Of a stretch of 64,000 bases of DNA, positions 46,241 to 54,407 are shown one piece after another. The DNA is taken from positions 62,001-126,000 of the forward strand of contig CAMYYD010000003.1 in assembly GCA_947303395.1 (NCBI GenBank), written 5' to 3'. Source of the DNA: an uncultured Bacteroidales bacterium. GTDB lineage: Bacteria > Bacteroidota > Bacteroidia > Bacteroidales > F082. The position numbers were made by a program, and so were the translations under genes. Numbering within the stretch: the stretch's first letter is position 1; each line of letters begins with the position of its first letter. A model generated the notes under the pieces. It made no database searches, was not told where the DNA came from, and worked only from the letters and a program-made list of their open reading frames with translations.

Positions 46241-47212
46241 TTATAAATTAGCTTTATACCATTCGATAGCCTCATTCAATCCTCTAGCAAAGTCATATTC
46301 CGGATTATACCCCAATAGTTTCTTTGCTTTTGAAATGTCTGCATTTGAATGTTTTATATCACCTGGTCTGTCGGGACCGAAAATAGGCTCGATATTTTTT
46401 CCAAGCGCCTTTGTGAGGTCGAAGTAAATGTCAATGAGATATTCGCGGCCGCCGTATGCCACGTTGAAAGCTTCGCCACTTGCTTCATCTGGAGATAGAC
46501 AGGCTTTTAGGTTAGCTTCAATGACATTCTCAATGTAGGTAAAGTCACGGCTTTGCTTTCCATCACCATTAATAGTCGGCTGTTCGTTGTTTATCAACAT
46601 CTTGATAAACTTAGGAATGACCGCAGCGTATGCACCATTTGGATCTTGCCGGCGACCAAAGACATTGAAATAGCGAAGGCCTATGGTTTTCAGACCATAA
46701 TGTCTGGTATATTGCTTCGCCCACTCCTCGTCGGCTCTTTTTGTCAATGCGTATGGAGAAAGAAGATTCCCCTCAACACCCTCCTGCTTAGGTAGGTGTG
46801 CTTCATCTCCATAAACAGAGCTTGAAGAAGCATACACAAAAGTCTTAACGCCATTCTGTCGTGCTGCTTCCATCATATTCAAAGTTCCCTGAATGTTGTT
46901 GGCGCAGTAAAACAGCGGCATTTCAATACTACGGGGTACACTGCCCCATGCAGCCTGGTTAAGGACATAATCCACACCTTTACAGGCTTTCATACAAGAG
47001 TCAAGGTCTTTAATATCACCCTTGATAAACTCGTAATTCGGATTATTGATAAACAAATCCACATTGGCCTGCTTGCCAGTGCTCAAGTCGTCTAAGCAAC
47101 GGACTTTATAACCTAATTTTAAAATTGCCTCGCAGAGGTTGGAGCCGATGAACCCGGCACCACCTGTGACTAGAAACAATGTATCTTTGGGGAATTTTAG
47201 ATGTGTATACAT
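46241..47212 (-). CDS. UDP-N-acetylglucosamine 4-epimerase-like enzyme (WbpP/TviC type)
   Basis: 323-aa extended SDR epimerase: FLVTGGAGFIGSNLCEAIL for NAD binding, DYVLNQAAWGSVPRSIE, FVYASSSSVYGDEAHLPKQE (catalytic Ser), the YALTKRADEEWAKQY Tyr-x3-Lys pair, FNVFGRRQDPNGAYAAVIPKFI, and the C-terminal RPGDIKHSNADISKAKKLLGYNPEY. The 'QAAWGSVPRSI' stretch is typical of WbpP/TviC enzymes that work with UDP-GlcNAc/GalNAc or their uronic acids. Adjacent genes on either side are dehydrogenases. Confidence 0.88.
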   Translation of the reverse strand: MYTHLKFPKDTLFLVTGGAGFIGSNLCEAILKLGYKVRCLDDLSTGKQANVDLFINNPNYEFIKGDIKDLDSCMKACKGVDYVLNQAAWGSVPRSIEMPLFYCANNIQGTLNMMEAARQNGVKTFVYASSSSVYGDEAHLPKQEGVEGNLLSPYALTKRADEEWAKQYTRHYGLKTIGLRYFNVFGRRQDPNGAYAAVIPKFIKMLINNEQPTINGDGKQSRDFTYIENVIEANLKACLSPDEASGEAFNVAYGGREYLIDIYFDLTKALGKNIEPIFGPDRPGDIKHSNADISKAKKLLGYNPEYDFARGLNEAIEWYKANL

Positions 47213-47222
47213 ATAATTGATA

Positions 47223-48446
47223 TTAGATGTGATATGCTCCTTTTAACGGACAAATATTATGGCAGTCCAAAATAACTTTCCCCTTCAGCTTGTCCCAATT
47301 CTGTTTGATGTGATCATGCTTCACCATGAGAACAACCATATCTACCTCGTTGAGGAACTGGTCGAAATCGAGGATCTGGTTCTTAACAATCTTCTTCTCA
47401 GTGAAGAATGGGTCAAATGTTTTCAGCGGACGGGCCAAGTGACGTTCCTGAATGTCGAGCATCTGAAGGGTGGGACTTTCACGGATATCATCTACATTCT
47501 CCTTGTAGGTCAGACCATACAGACCAACCTTGCGGTTGTCGGTGATGCCGTGCTCTTCCATAATCTCGTGGATTCTTTCGAGAACAAACACAGGCTGGTA
47601 GTCGTTGGTCTTCATACTCTCGTCAATAACTTTGGCTAATTGTGGATAATCGCCGACCAAGAACCAAGGGTCAACCGAGATGCAGTGACCGCCAACGCCT
47701 GGACCAGGCTGCAAAATGTTTACACGTGGATGCATGTTGCAGATTCGGATAATCTCGTACACATCCATATTGTCGTGACGGCAGATTCTTGAAAGCTCAT
47801 TCGCGAAAGCAATATTAACAGCACGATAGGTATTTTCCACCACTTTCGTCATCTCAGCAGTGCGGATGTCAGTTACGACAATCTCGCCTTGGCAGAATGA
47901 GGCATAATATTTCTTCACTTTCTCGCCAATCTCTTTGCTATCTGCACCGATAGTGCGGTTATTGTGAAGCAACTCATAAACCATGTTGCCAGGGATAATA
48001 CGTTCAGGAGCGTGAACAAGATTGATATCCACACCAATCTTAAAGCCATTAGCCTCAATAACTGGACGTACATATTTATCCATAGTACCTGGAGAAACTG
48101 TTGATTCAACCACCACAGTTGCGCCTTTAGGACAAACTTTCATTACTTCCTTCACCGCTGCAACAACGTAGCAAGCATCAACTTTTTTTGAGAATTTATC
48201 ATATGGTGTAGGAACCGACACGATGTACATGTCAGTCTTCTGATATTCGGTTGTAAACTTTATGCCAGCTTTCAATGCCGCATTGAAGAGTTCATCCAAA
48301 CCATCTTCCTTGAAAGTGGTCTTGCCGGCATTCAATGTGGCAACGAGCTCCTTGTTATAGTCTGTTCCGATGACCTCAACACCGTGCGAAGCCATCATAA
48401 GTGCTGTCGGCAGTCCGATATAGCCGAGTCCGATAACGTTTATCAT
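47223..48446 (-). CDS. wecC: UDP-N-acetyl-D-mannosamine 6-dehydrogenase
   Basis: 407-aa enzyme with VIGLGYIGLPTALMMASHGVEVIGTD at the start, VSVPTPYDKFSKKVDACYV, VVVESTVSPGTMDKYVRP, LVHAPERIIPGNMVYELLHNNRTIG, the catalytic Cys in GGHCISVDPWFLVGD and the C-terminal GLYGLTYKENVDDIRESPTLQM. The features match the WecC branch. With WecB directly upstream it should turn UDP-GlcNAc into UDP-ManNAcA, the donor expected by the TagA/WecG-family transferase at 16.6-17.4 kb. Confidence 0.9.
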   Translation of the reverse strand: MINVIGLGYIGLPTALMMASHGVEVIGTDYNKELVATLNAGKTTFKEDGLDELFNAALKAGIKFTTEYQKTDMYIVSVPTPYDKFSKKVDACYVVAAVKEVMKVCPKGATVVVESTVSPGTMDKYVRPVIEANGFKIGVDINLVHAPERIIPGNMVYELLHNNRTIGADSKEIGEKVKKYYASFCQGEIVVTDIRTAEMTKVVENTYRAVNIAFANELSRICRHDNMDVYEIIRICNMHPRVNILQPGPGVGGHCISVDPWFLVGDYPQLAKVIDESMKTNDYQPVFVLERIHEIMEEHGITDNRKVGLYGLTYKENVDDIRESPTLQMLDIQERHLARPLKTFDPFFTEKKIVKNQILDFDQFLNEVDMVVLMVKHDHIKQNWDKLKGKVILDCHNICPLKGAYHI

Positions 48447-48461
48447 ATTTTTTGTTTTTAA

Positions 48462-49610
48462 TTATTTCAATGCATTAACTATTCTTCCGCAAGCAAGACC
48501 ATCGCCATAAGGGTTAACGGCATGGCTCATCTTGTCGTAATATGCTTTATCGTCTAATAATTTGCTGACTTCGCTAACAATCAAATCGTGGTCAGTACCC
48601 ACAAGTTTAACTGTGCCTGCATCCAAAGCTTCTGGTCTTTCAGTCGTATTTCTCATTACGAGTACTGGCTTGCCAAGTCCCGGAGCCTCTTCCTGAATGC
48701 CACCGCTATCTGTAAGGACAACTGTCGATTTTTCCATCAAATACACAAATTCCAGATATTGCAAAGGTTCAATAAAGAAGAAGTTCTTATAAACTGTCAA
48801 ATTCTCACCGAAAACCTCATGAATTGGTTTGCGCACGTTGGGGTTGAGATGCATAGGATACACAAAATCAACATCAGGATATTTCTCCGAGAGATCTTTC
48901 ATGGCTGTTACCATACTGATAAATCCTTCACCAAAATTCTCGCGACGATGCCCCGTAATAAGCACCAACTTTCTACCATTATCAAGTCTTGTAACATCAT
49001 AACCGGCATCAGCAAGAATCTTTATTTGCTCGTTTGCAAGATTCTTGTCGCTTTTCAATTTATCAACTACCACATGCAATGCATCTATCACAGTGTTGCC
49101 TGTAATATAAATTTTGCCCCACGTTTTCTCTTCCTTCAAATTTCGCTCAGAAAGTGGTGTCGGAGCAAAGTTGTATTCCGAAATCCTTCCTGTTATCTGC
49201 CGGTTCATCTCCTCCGGCCAAGGACTATATATATTATGTGTACGCAGACCTGCCTCGACATGTCCCACAGGAATCTGCTGATAGAACGCTGCAAGAGCGG
49301 CAGCCGTAGAAGTTGTTGTATCGCCATGTACAAGCACCACATCAGGCTTACACTCTTTGAAAACATCGCGCATTCCTGTCAGCACACGTGCCGTCACATC
49401 GTACAAATCCTGCCCCTGCTTCATAATATTGAGGTCATAATCAGGTGTAACCTCAAATATCTTAAGCACCTGGTCAAGCATTTCACGGTGTTGCCCCGTA
49501 ACGCACACTATAGTTTCAAAATCCTTCGGATATTTCTGAAACTCCTTCACCAACGGGCACATCTTGATTGCCTCAGGACGAGTGCCGAAAACAAGCATTA
49601 TTTTTTTCAT
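48462..49610 (-). CDS. wecB: UDP-N-acetylglucosamine 2-epimerase (non-hydrolysing)
   Basis: 382-aa GT-B-fold epimerase with LVFGTRPEAIKMCPLVKEF at the N-terminus, CVTGQHREMLDQVL, VLVHGDTTTSTAAALAAF, GHVEAGLRTHN, PEEMNRQITGRISEYNFAPT and the VLTDSGGIQEEAPGLGKPVLVMRNTTERPEA active-site stretch. Converts UDP-GlcNAc to UDP-ManNAc. The ATG at 49610 is preferred over an in-frame TTG nine bases upstream. It is distinct in sequence and role from the hydrolysing NeuC at 38.8 kb. Confidence 0.93.
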   Translation of the reverse strand: MKKIMLVFGTRPEAIKMCPLVKEFQKYPKDFETIVCVTGQHREMLDQVLKIFEVTPDYDLNIMKQGQDLYDVTARVLTGMRDVFKECKPDVVLVHGDTTTSTAAALAAFYQQIPVGHVEAGLRTHNIYSPWPEEMNRQITGRISEYNFAPTPLSERNLKEEKTWGKIYITGNTVIDALHVVVDKLKSDKNLANEQIKILADAGYDVTRLDNGRKLVLITGHRRENFGEGFISMVTAMKDLSEKYPDVDFVYPMHLNPNVRKPIHEVFGENLTVYKNFFFIEPLQYLEFVYLMEKSTVVLTDSGGIQEEAPGLGKPVLVMRNTTERPEALDAGTVKLVGTDHDLIVSEVSKLLDDKAYYDKMSHAVNPYGDGLACGRIVNALK

Positions 49611-49717
49611 ATTAGTCAAATTTTATATCTTTCTTCGTCCCATATCCTCCACCGTCCTTCGAACATGATTTGAACTTGGTACGAATATTGGGCTGTAAAA
49701 ACAATTGTTTTTCGCTA

Positions 49718-50947
49718 TCAATCTCTCTTAAAAATATCCCTCGTATAAACCTTCTCCGCAACATCGTCCAAGCAACTATCATATCGGTTTGCAATAATAG
49801 CTTGGCTTTGCTGCTTGAATTTCTTCAAGTCGTTCACCACTAGGCTGCCGAAGAAGGTTTCTCCGTCGTTCAACGTCGGCTCGTAGATGATAACCTTTGC
49901 GCCTTTGGCTTTCACACGTTTCATCACACCTTGGATTGACGATTGGCGGAAGTTATCTGAATTCGACTTCATCGTCAAACGATACACTCCGATAACGCAT
50001 TCTTTTTCTTCCTTGGCATTGTAGCTACCGTTGTCGAAATAGTCGTAGTAGCCTGCTTTCTTCAAGACTTGATCGGCAATGAAATCCTTACGAGTTCTGT
50101 TACTTTCAACAATAGCGCTCATCATATTCTGAGGCACGTTGGCATAGTTGGCAAGCAACTGTTTTGTATCCTTTGGCAAGCAATAGCCGCCATAACCGAA
50201 CGAAGGGTTGTTATAGTGCGAACCAATTCTTGGGTCTAAACAAATTCCATCGATAATTGCTTGAGTGTCGAGACCTTTAACCTCGGCGTATGTATCAAGC
50301 TCGTTGAAGAAGCTTACTCTTAATGCCAAATAAGTGTTGGCAAAGAGTTTGACCGCTTCGGCTTCCTTCAAGCCCATTAACAAAACTTGCACATCTGGCT
50401 TTAATGCACTTTCTTTCAAGATGTTGGCGAAGGCGTCGGCTTCTTTTTTAAGGCTCGCCGGATGACCAACAATTATTCTTGAAGGATAAAGATTATCGTA
50501 TAAAGCCTTGCTTTCACGCAGAAACTCTGGTGAAAACAGCAGATTGATGTTGCCGTATTTCGCGTAAAGGCTATCGGTATAACCAACCGGTACGGTACTC
50601 TTGATAACCATCACAGCCTTCGGATTAACCGAAAGAACTTCTTCAATAACTTCCTCGACATGAGATGTGTTGAAGTTATTAGTATGCGGATCGTAGTTGG
50701 TCGGAACTGCAATTACTATGAAATCGGCTGATTTATAAGCTTTTTCGGCATCAAGCGTCGCAGTAAGGTTCAGCTCTTTCTCAGCAAAATACTTTTCTAT
50801 GTATTCATCCTGAATAGGAGACTGTTTCTTGTTTATTTTCTCCACTTTTTCAGGAATGACATCAACAGCAGTAACCTGATGGTGCTGCGCCAAAAGGGTA
50901 GCAATGCTCAATCCCACATAACCTGTTCCTGCTACTGAAATTTTCAT
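49718..50947 (-). CDS. ugd: UDP-glucose 6-dehydrogenase
   Basis: 409-aa nucleotide-sugar dehydrogenase with [19 protein letters not shown] for NAD binding, [56 protein letters not shown], the catalytic Cys in [15 protein letters not shown] and a C-terminal domain with [20 protein letters not shown]. The [11 protein letters not shown] stretch is typical of the short-type UDP-glucose dehydrogenases of capsule loci. Product is UDP-glucuronic acid. The ATG at 50947 is chosen because the longer reading starts with GTG inside a palindromic element. Confidence 0.92.
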   Translation of the reverse strand: MKISVAGTGYVGLSIATLLAQHHQVTAVDVIPEKVEKINKKQSPIQDEYIEKYFAEKELNLTATLDAEKAYKSADFIVIAVPTNYDPHTNNFNTSHVEEVIEEVLSVNPKAVMVIKSTVPVGYTDSLYAKYGNINLLFSPEFLRESKALYDNLYPSRIIVGHPASLKKEADAFANILKESALKPDVQVLLMGLKEAEAVKLFANTYLALRVSFFNELDTYAEVKGLDTQAIIDGICLDPRIGSHYNNPSFGYGGYCLPKDTKQLLANYANVPQNMMSAIVESNRTRKDFIADQVLKKAGYYDYFDNGSYNAKEEKECVIGVYRLTMKSNSDNFRQSSIQGVMKRVKAKGAKVIIYEPTLNDGETFFGSLVVNDLKKFKQQSQAIIANRYDSCLDDVAEKVYTRDIFKRD

Positions 50948-50970
50948 ATTCAAAACTTTGTTTTTAACAT

Positions 50971-51029
50971 GCACTATCGGCTGCGCCTCGGCAATAAGCG
51001 AGCTTGCTGCCCTCGGCTTGCACGATAGG
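50971..51029. repeat. GC-rich palindromic intergenic element
   Basis: In an otherwise AT-rich 139-bp gap, a left arm with CTATCGGCTGCGCCTCGGC and a right arm with GCCCTCGGCTTGCACGATAG form a partial inverted repeat around AAGCGAGCTT, a small palindrome. It resembles dispersed GC-rich elements I have seen between genes in Bacteroidetes. It may be an mRNA hairpin or a mobile repeat; only a genome-wide search could tell. Confidence 0.4.
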
Positions 51030-51086
51030 TCATATATTGTTGTTTTTATTTTTATTTATTTCATCATTTATTCGTCCCATCCTCCT

Positions 51087-51542
51087 TTATCCAACAACCA
51101 CTTTCACCACCACTTTCTTTACCATCTGAGGCTCATCGACACACAACTGCGGCATGTGACCGTCTTGCGGAAAGAATATGGCAAAGTAGCCATTGCCAAT
51201 TGTCATCGTTTGTGCCGCAACACCCTCTGCAGCATAGAAAGCCGCATCCTTTTCTTCGCTATAAGGCTCTGTCTCGGTCAACTTTTCTATCGGCATACAA
51301 GCAATCCGCTCCTCACCCTTCAAAAGATACTGTATGTCGATGTTCTTCCTATGCGCCTCGAAGCCGACCTCGTTCTTAACCTTAGTTTCATATTCAGAGA
51401 CTATGGCTTTCACCCGAGAAGTAATCTGATAGGTGCCAGGAGCGATATCAGGAGATAGCTGGTGCAAAAATTCCAATCCTGCATAGATATCAGGTGATAA
51501 ACCTTTGTAAAGAGATATGTTGGAGAGGTGGTCGAAGATCAT
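51087..51542 (-). CDS. YhcH/YjgK/YiaL-family cupin protein
   Basis: 151-aa single-domain protein. Features: MIFDHLSNISLYKGLSPDIYAGLEFL at the start, VSEYETKVKNEVGFEAHRKNIDIQYLLKGEERIACMPI in the middle (the E-x-H-x3-D-I-Q/H-Y-x-L-x-G-x-E segment typical of the family) and GYFAIFFPQDGHMPQLCVD with the likely metal-binding residues. Family members bind metal and some act with sialic acid or sugar metabolism (YhcH sits in E. coli nan genes). Its start overlaps the AbiH stop (TAATG), so the two are co-translated. Its link to the nonulosonate genes 6 kb away is possible but unproven. Confidence 0.85.
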   Translation of the reverse strand: MIFDHLSNISLYKGLSPDIYAGLEFLHQLSPDIAPGTYQITSRVKAIVSEYETKVKNEVGFEAHRKNIDIQYLLKGEERIACMPIEKLTETEPYSEEKDAAFYAAEGVAAQTMTIGNGYFAIFFPQDGHMPQLCVDEPQMVKKVVVKVVVG

Positions 51543-52657
51543 TATTTCTTATTTTTAGAACTAATAGCTTCCATTGTTTCGACAAGTCGCTCTAACGTAT
51601 TAGGAGCAGACTTGCCCATTAGCTTTTCTTCAGGCGTGCGATCGTCGACCTTTATGTTGAAAATTGAATCGTATATTGACACAAAGATACGTTGAGCTAT
51701 ACTGCTTTTAAGAGGCTCTTCCAGCCCAGCATTGGTCATTAACTTGTCTTTTTCTATCTGCATTTGGTATTCCAACTTGTGACCGTTATTTGCAAAATTA
51801 AGCATCTTATCAACATGTGAATATATAATCACATATAAGTCGTTTCTGCTATGCAATTCATCACAAATCTTTTTCCACCAAAGCTTATCTGTCTCGCCAA
51901 AGGAAAGGCCATAACAACAAATTAACTGAGCATTGTTTATAAGTGAACTACACTTGTTGGTGTGAGCAACACCGTATGTATGGTTGTTCGCCGGTTTTAC
52001 CAAAGCATTAGTGATATAAGTGAGTTTGCGCAGTTGGTCGTTCTCAATTTGCGAAGCGTCGTTCACACCCAGAACCATACGAGAGTCGTAATAGCCGTGA
52101 ACATGAATCGGTTCGTGAATCTCATAACTTGAGGTTTGAACTGGGAATTGCCCAATAAGATGCTCAATGGTTCGAGTGTAATTGAATGTAATAATGTCAA
52201 TTACATTGGGGGTTCTAAGCCAAATGTTTTTTCTATTATTATCAATTTGTTCCTTTTCAAAATCGCGCAGATGACGCTCGGGAGCAACAATGTCGTTTAA
52301 GAACTGTTTCTTCGCATTATCAGCAAAGAAACTGCGTTTATCTTGATCGGCAATATACTCTGAAAGCTTTTCGCGAATGTCATCATTAATAATATCGAAC
52401 TCGAACTGCATTCGACGCATATCTGAACTTGTTTTTCCAAGTTGGGCCATATGTTTCCCAAAACGCAGTTCCAACTGTGACCAAAGGTTAAATCTTTTAT
52501 TTATATCATCCTTGAGGCGTTTGATACAGACCTTATCTATATCGCTCAAAGCTTCAGGATAAGGTTGGTCGAGGTAATACCTTAAAAAATCAGGATAGCC
52601 AGTATTCAGCCCCACATGCAAATCAAATCCGTTACCAAACAAATATAAAACTCTCAT
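51542..52657 (-). CDS. AbiH-family abortive-infection-like protein
   Basis: 371-aa protein with AbiH hallmarks: LYLFGNGFDLHVGLNTGYPDFLRYY at residues 4-28, IDIITFNYTRTIEHLIGQF (the F-N-Y-T-x-T segment), IHVHGYYDSRMVLGVND and ICCYGLSFGETDKLWWKKI. AbiH was named from a lactococcal phage-abortive system; the molecular action is not known to me. It is coupled to YhcH downstream and preceded by a HEPN-like hypothetical (33-bp gap). In the midst of a sugar-precursor region it looks like an inserted defence gene. Confidence 0.85.
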   Translation of the reverse strand: MRVLYLFGNGFDLHVGLNTGYPDFLRYYLDQPYPEALSDIDKVCIKRLKDDINKRFNLWSQLELRFGKHMAQLGKTSSDMRRMQFEFDIINDDIREKLSEYIADQDKRSFFADNAKKQFLNDIVAPERHLRDFEKEQIDNNRKNIWLRTPNVIDIITFNYTRTIEHLIGQFPVQTSSYEIHEPIHVHGYYDSRMVLGVNDASQIENDQLRKLTYITNALVKPANNHTYGVAHTNKCSSLINNAQLICCYGLSFGETDKLWWKKICDELHSRNDLYVIIYSHVDKMLNFANNGHKLEYQMQIEKDKLMTNAGLEEPLKSSIAQRIFVSIYDSIFNIKVDDRTPEEKLMGKSAPNTLERLVETMEAISSKNKK

Positions 52658-52690
52658 CTTACATCAAACTATAATAAATAGCATCAATAA

Positions 52691-53458
52691 TTAAGAAGAT
52701 TTTTTTATTTCTCCAGCTATCTCACCCAATTTATTTCTTGCATTCTTCTTTTTCTCCTCCATCTGACGAACATGTTCTCGGTCGTCAAGAATAAGTTCTA
52801 TCACAGCTCTAACGATAGAAAAACAATTCAAACACTCTTCCTCTGTTAATGTATGGATACCCGCACTTAATACTCCGTATAAAGGTTTGTTCTCCATAAT
52901 TACGTCTGGCAAATGATTAGACAGAAGTTTAAGTTTATTATCCATTTTACTTGTTTCGAACTGCGTTTTGTCAATCTCTCCTTTTTTGATTGCTTCTGCT
53001 GCAATTTCCTCAACCAAATGCTCGAAAACACGACGTAAATAAACAAACGACCCTGTTCCTATACCATTAGCAGCCAGTCCTATAGCTTTAGTAAAATCAT
53101 TAATATAAGACTCTCCAAGTACTTTTTTATATTGTTTAACTTGAGCAATATGTATGTCTGCCATAGAAGGATATTGACCAACTTTTTCTATATAATCTTC
53201 TTGCTTATCAAAATGAACCATTACATAAAAACGGTCTCCATAACGCTGACAAACGAAACACACGGTTTTTGTACCTTGAGATGGTAAATATTTAGAGTCT
53301 ATTTGCTGATCCAACCTGAAAGTAGAATCAACACTTTTCAATGAATTATATCCGTCAATATGAGTATAACTATTTGTTAAATCATCCAATATACTATTGC
53401 CAGACAATTTAATCTTTGTATATAAAGGTAAATCAAATATAAACTCTTGAGTAGTCAT
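52691..53458 (-). CDS. Hypothetical protein with HEPN/DUF4145-like C-terminus
   Basis: 255-aa protein of unknown function. The N-terminal 100 residues look like a beta-rich domain with a C-F-V-C pair (TVCFVCQRYGDRFYVMVHF). The C-terminal half is helical with FVYLRRVFEHLVEEIAAEAI, LLSNHLPDVIMENKPLYGVLSAGIHTLTEEECLNCFSIVRAVIELIL. The 'S-A-G-I-H-x-L-x-E-E-E' stretch recalls the C-terminal domain of HEPN/DUF4145-like proteins common beside abortive-infection genes. It ends in a basic, lysine-rich tail. It precedes AbiH and may form an operon with it. Confidence 0.5.
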   Translation of the reverse strand: MTTQEFIFDLPLYTKIKLSGNSILDDLTNSYTHIDGYNSLKSVDSTFRLDQQIDSKYLPSQGTKTVCFVCQRYGDRFYVMVHFDKQEDYIEKVGQYPSMADIHIAQVKQYKKVLGESYINDFTKAIGLAANGIGTGSFVYLRRVFEHLVEEIAAEAIKKGEIDKTQFETSKMDNKLKLLSNHLPDVIMENKPLYGVLSAGIHTLTEEECLNCFSIVRAVIELILDDREHVRQMEEKKKNARNKLGEIAGEIKKSS

Positions 53459-53482
53459 ACTTATAATATTTATACAAATGAT

Positions 53483-53565
53483 TTATTCCTGCTCTACCTT
53501 AATCAAGTTTTCTAATCATATCCTCTTTTCAAAGCCCAAGCTAAAACAGTCTCTTTCACTTTGTC
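53483..53565 (-). pseudogene. Degenerate remnant of lipocalin 3' end
   Basis: Read on the minus strand and corrected for one small shift, the region gives DKVKETVLAWALKRGYD..ENLIKVEQE followed by TAA. This aligns with the last ~30 residues of the intact lipocalin at 54408-54917 (DDVKDIVLAEATRRGYDVQKLIWVEQE). In-frame stops and the shift show it is dead. Together with the intact copy it flanks the three small genes at 53606-54392, so that module likely entered by recombination in or next to a lipocalin gene. Confidence 0.7.
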
Positions 53566-53605
53566 TTAAATCATTAATACTATGCTTTAGGCTAAAGTAC
53601 AGTGC

Positions 53606-53884
53606 TTACTTCTCGTAATACCCTTTCTTACTGTATTGCGACCAGCGGAGGTACATCTCCTGGTAGTGATCTTTGATAAACTCTGTGATACGTGATATCT
53701 CACGGTCGCTGAGAATGCCACGATTTTGAAGTACCGCATCACCGTTGCTCTTAACAAAGAACTTTGCCGAACCACCCTCGGTAAGCTTACTATCGCTGGC
53801 ATGAACGTGCATGCACTCAACAACACAGAACGACGTAAAATAGAGGTAATAACCCACCACCTTGAAATCGTAATACTTCGGCAT
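53606..53884 (-). CDS. DUF4160-like small protein
   Basis: 92-aa protein: MPKYYDFKVVGYYLYFTSFCVVECMHVHASDSKLTEGGSAKFFVKSNGDA… The F-x-x-x-S-x-x-x-E-x-x-H-x-H-V segment matches DUF4160 proteins, which are typically encoded beside a DUF2442-like partner and suspected to be toxin-antitoxin-like. Here it is the last of three small genes (gap 3 bp to the 73-aa gene). The C-terminus is helical and lysine-rich. Function is not established. Confidence 0.65.
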   Translation of the reverse strand: MPKYYDFKVVGYYLYFTSFCVVECMHVHASDSKLTEGGSAKFFVKSNGDAVLQNRGILSDREISRITEFIKDHYQEMYLRWSQYSKKGYYEK

Positions 53885-53887
53885 GGC

Positions 53888-54109
53888 TCAATCCTCCATA
53901 TATTTAAGGTTCTGCTTCAAGTAACGGCTCACAATGAAGAGTTCTATGTCGTCCATAGTGGTTTCAAGCACCTCGCCAGCAACGCTAAACACAACGGCCT
54001 TGTCAGGAGTGTTGAGATTGAGCACTTTTATACAATCGTCCTCACGAGTAAAAGCATATCCGTTGACGATAAAGTCAGCCTTGTCGGCAATGGTTTTGAT
54101 ATCAGGCAT
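53888..54109 (-). CDS. Small hypothetical protein, 73 aa
   Basis: Acidic small protein with a beta-rich start (ADKADFIVNGYAFTREDDCIKVLNLNTPDKAVVFSVAGEVLETTMDD) and a short C-terminal helix (IELFIVSRYLKQNLKYMED). No family recognised. It overlaps the upstream 96-aa gene by 8 bp and is 3 bp from the DUF4160-like gene, so the three form one translational unit. It may be the antitoxin or a third component. Confidence 0.6.
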   Translation of the reverse strand: MPDIKTIADKADFIVNGYAFTREDDCIKVLNLNTPDKAVVFSVAGEVLETTMDDIELFIVSRYLKQNLKYMED

Positions 54110-54392
54110 AATCTATACGTACGTTTTTGATAGGTTTCAAAAAAGCGGTGGGGTCGATATACAAACCTTCAAGGATTGGCTTGAGATCAATATATTCCTC
54201 TTCAAGCTCGGCATTGTGCTTATATTTGGCCATCACAACTAGGTAGCCGTCGTCCCATGTCACAACGTCAACATAGCGCTCAAGGCTATAAGGCGCACGA
54301 AAGCGGATATTATACCCCCCGAAGCTGAAAGCTGTGAAGCCTTCGCTACTGCTGAGGACTGCCTCGTTGCTAGTTGTTGTTTGATTGTTCAT
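54102..54392 (-). CDS. DUF2442-like small protein, 96 aa
   Basis: First gene of a three-gene set. An N-terminal polar stretch precedes a beta-rich part (GFTAFSFGGYNIRFRAPYSLERYVDVVTWDDGYLVVMAKY). The ending EYIDLKPILEGLYIDPTAFLKPIKNVRID has the look of DUF2442 proteins ('DL.P.L..G.f..L…F..v.v'), the usual partner of DUF4160. This pairing supports a toxin-antitoxin-like module, though no toxic activity can be read from the sequence. It lies 15 bp below the lipocalin stop. Confidence 0.55.
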   Translation of the reverse strand: MNNQTTTSNEAVLSSSEGFTAFSFGGYNIRFRAPYSLERYVDVVTWDDGYLVVMAKYKHNAELEEEYIDLKPILEGLYIDPTAFLKPIKNVRIDYA

Positions 54393-54407
54393 ATATAATT
54401 GTTATTT

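Noticed and set aside
48588-49673. Plus-strand open frame of 361 codons antisense to wecB
   Set aside because: It lies exactly over a strongly supported wecB gene, its product has no domain pattern and is rich in Cys, His and Leu as expected of a mirrored frame.
49620-49717. 98-bp gap between ugd and wecB as a possible gene remnant
   Set aside because: Translations in all frames gave nothing alignable to neighbours; treated as plain intergenic sequence.
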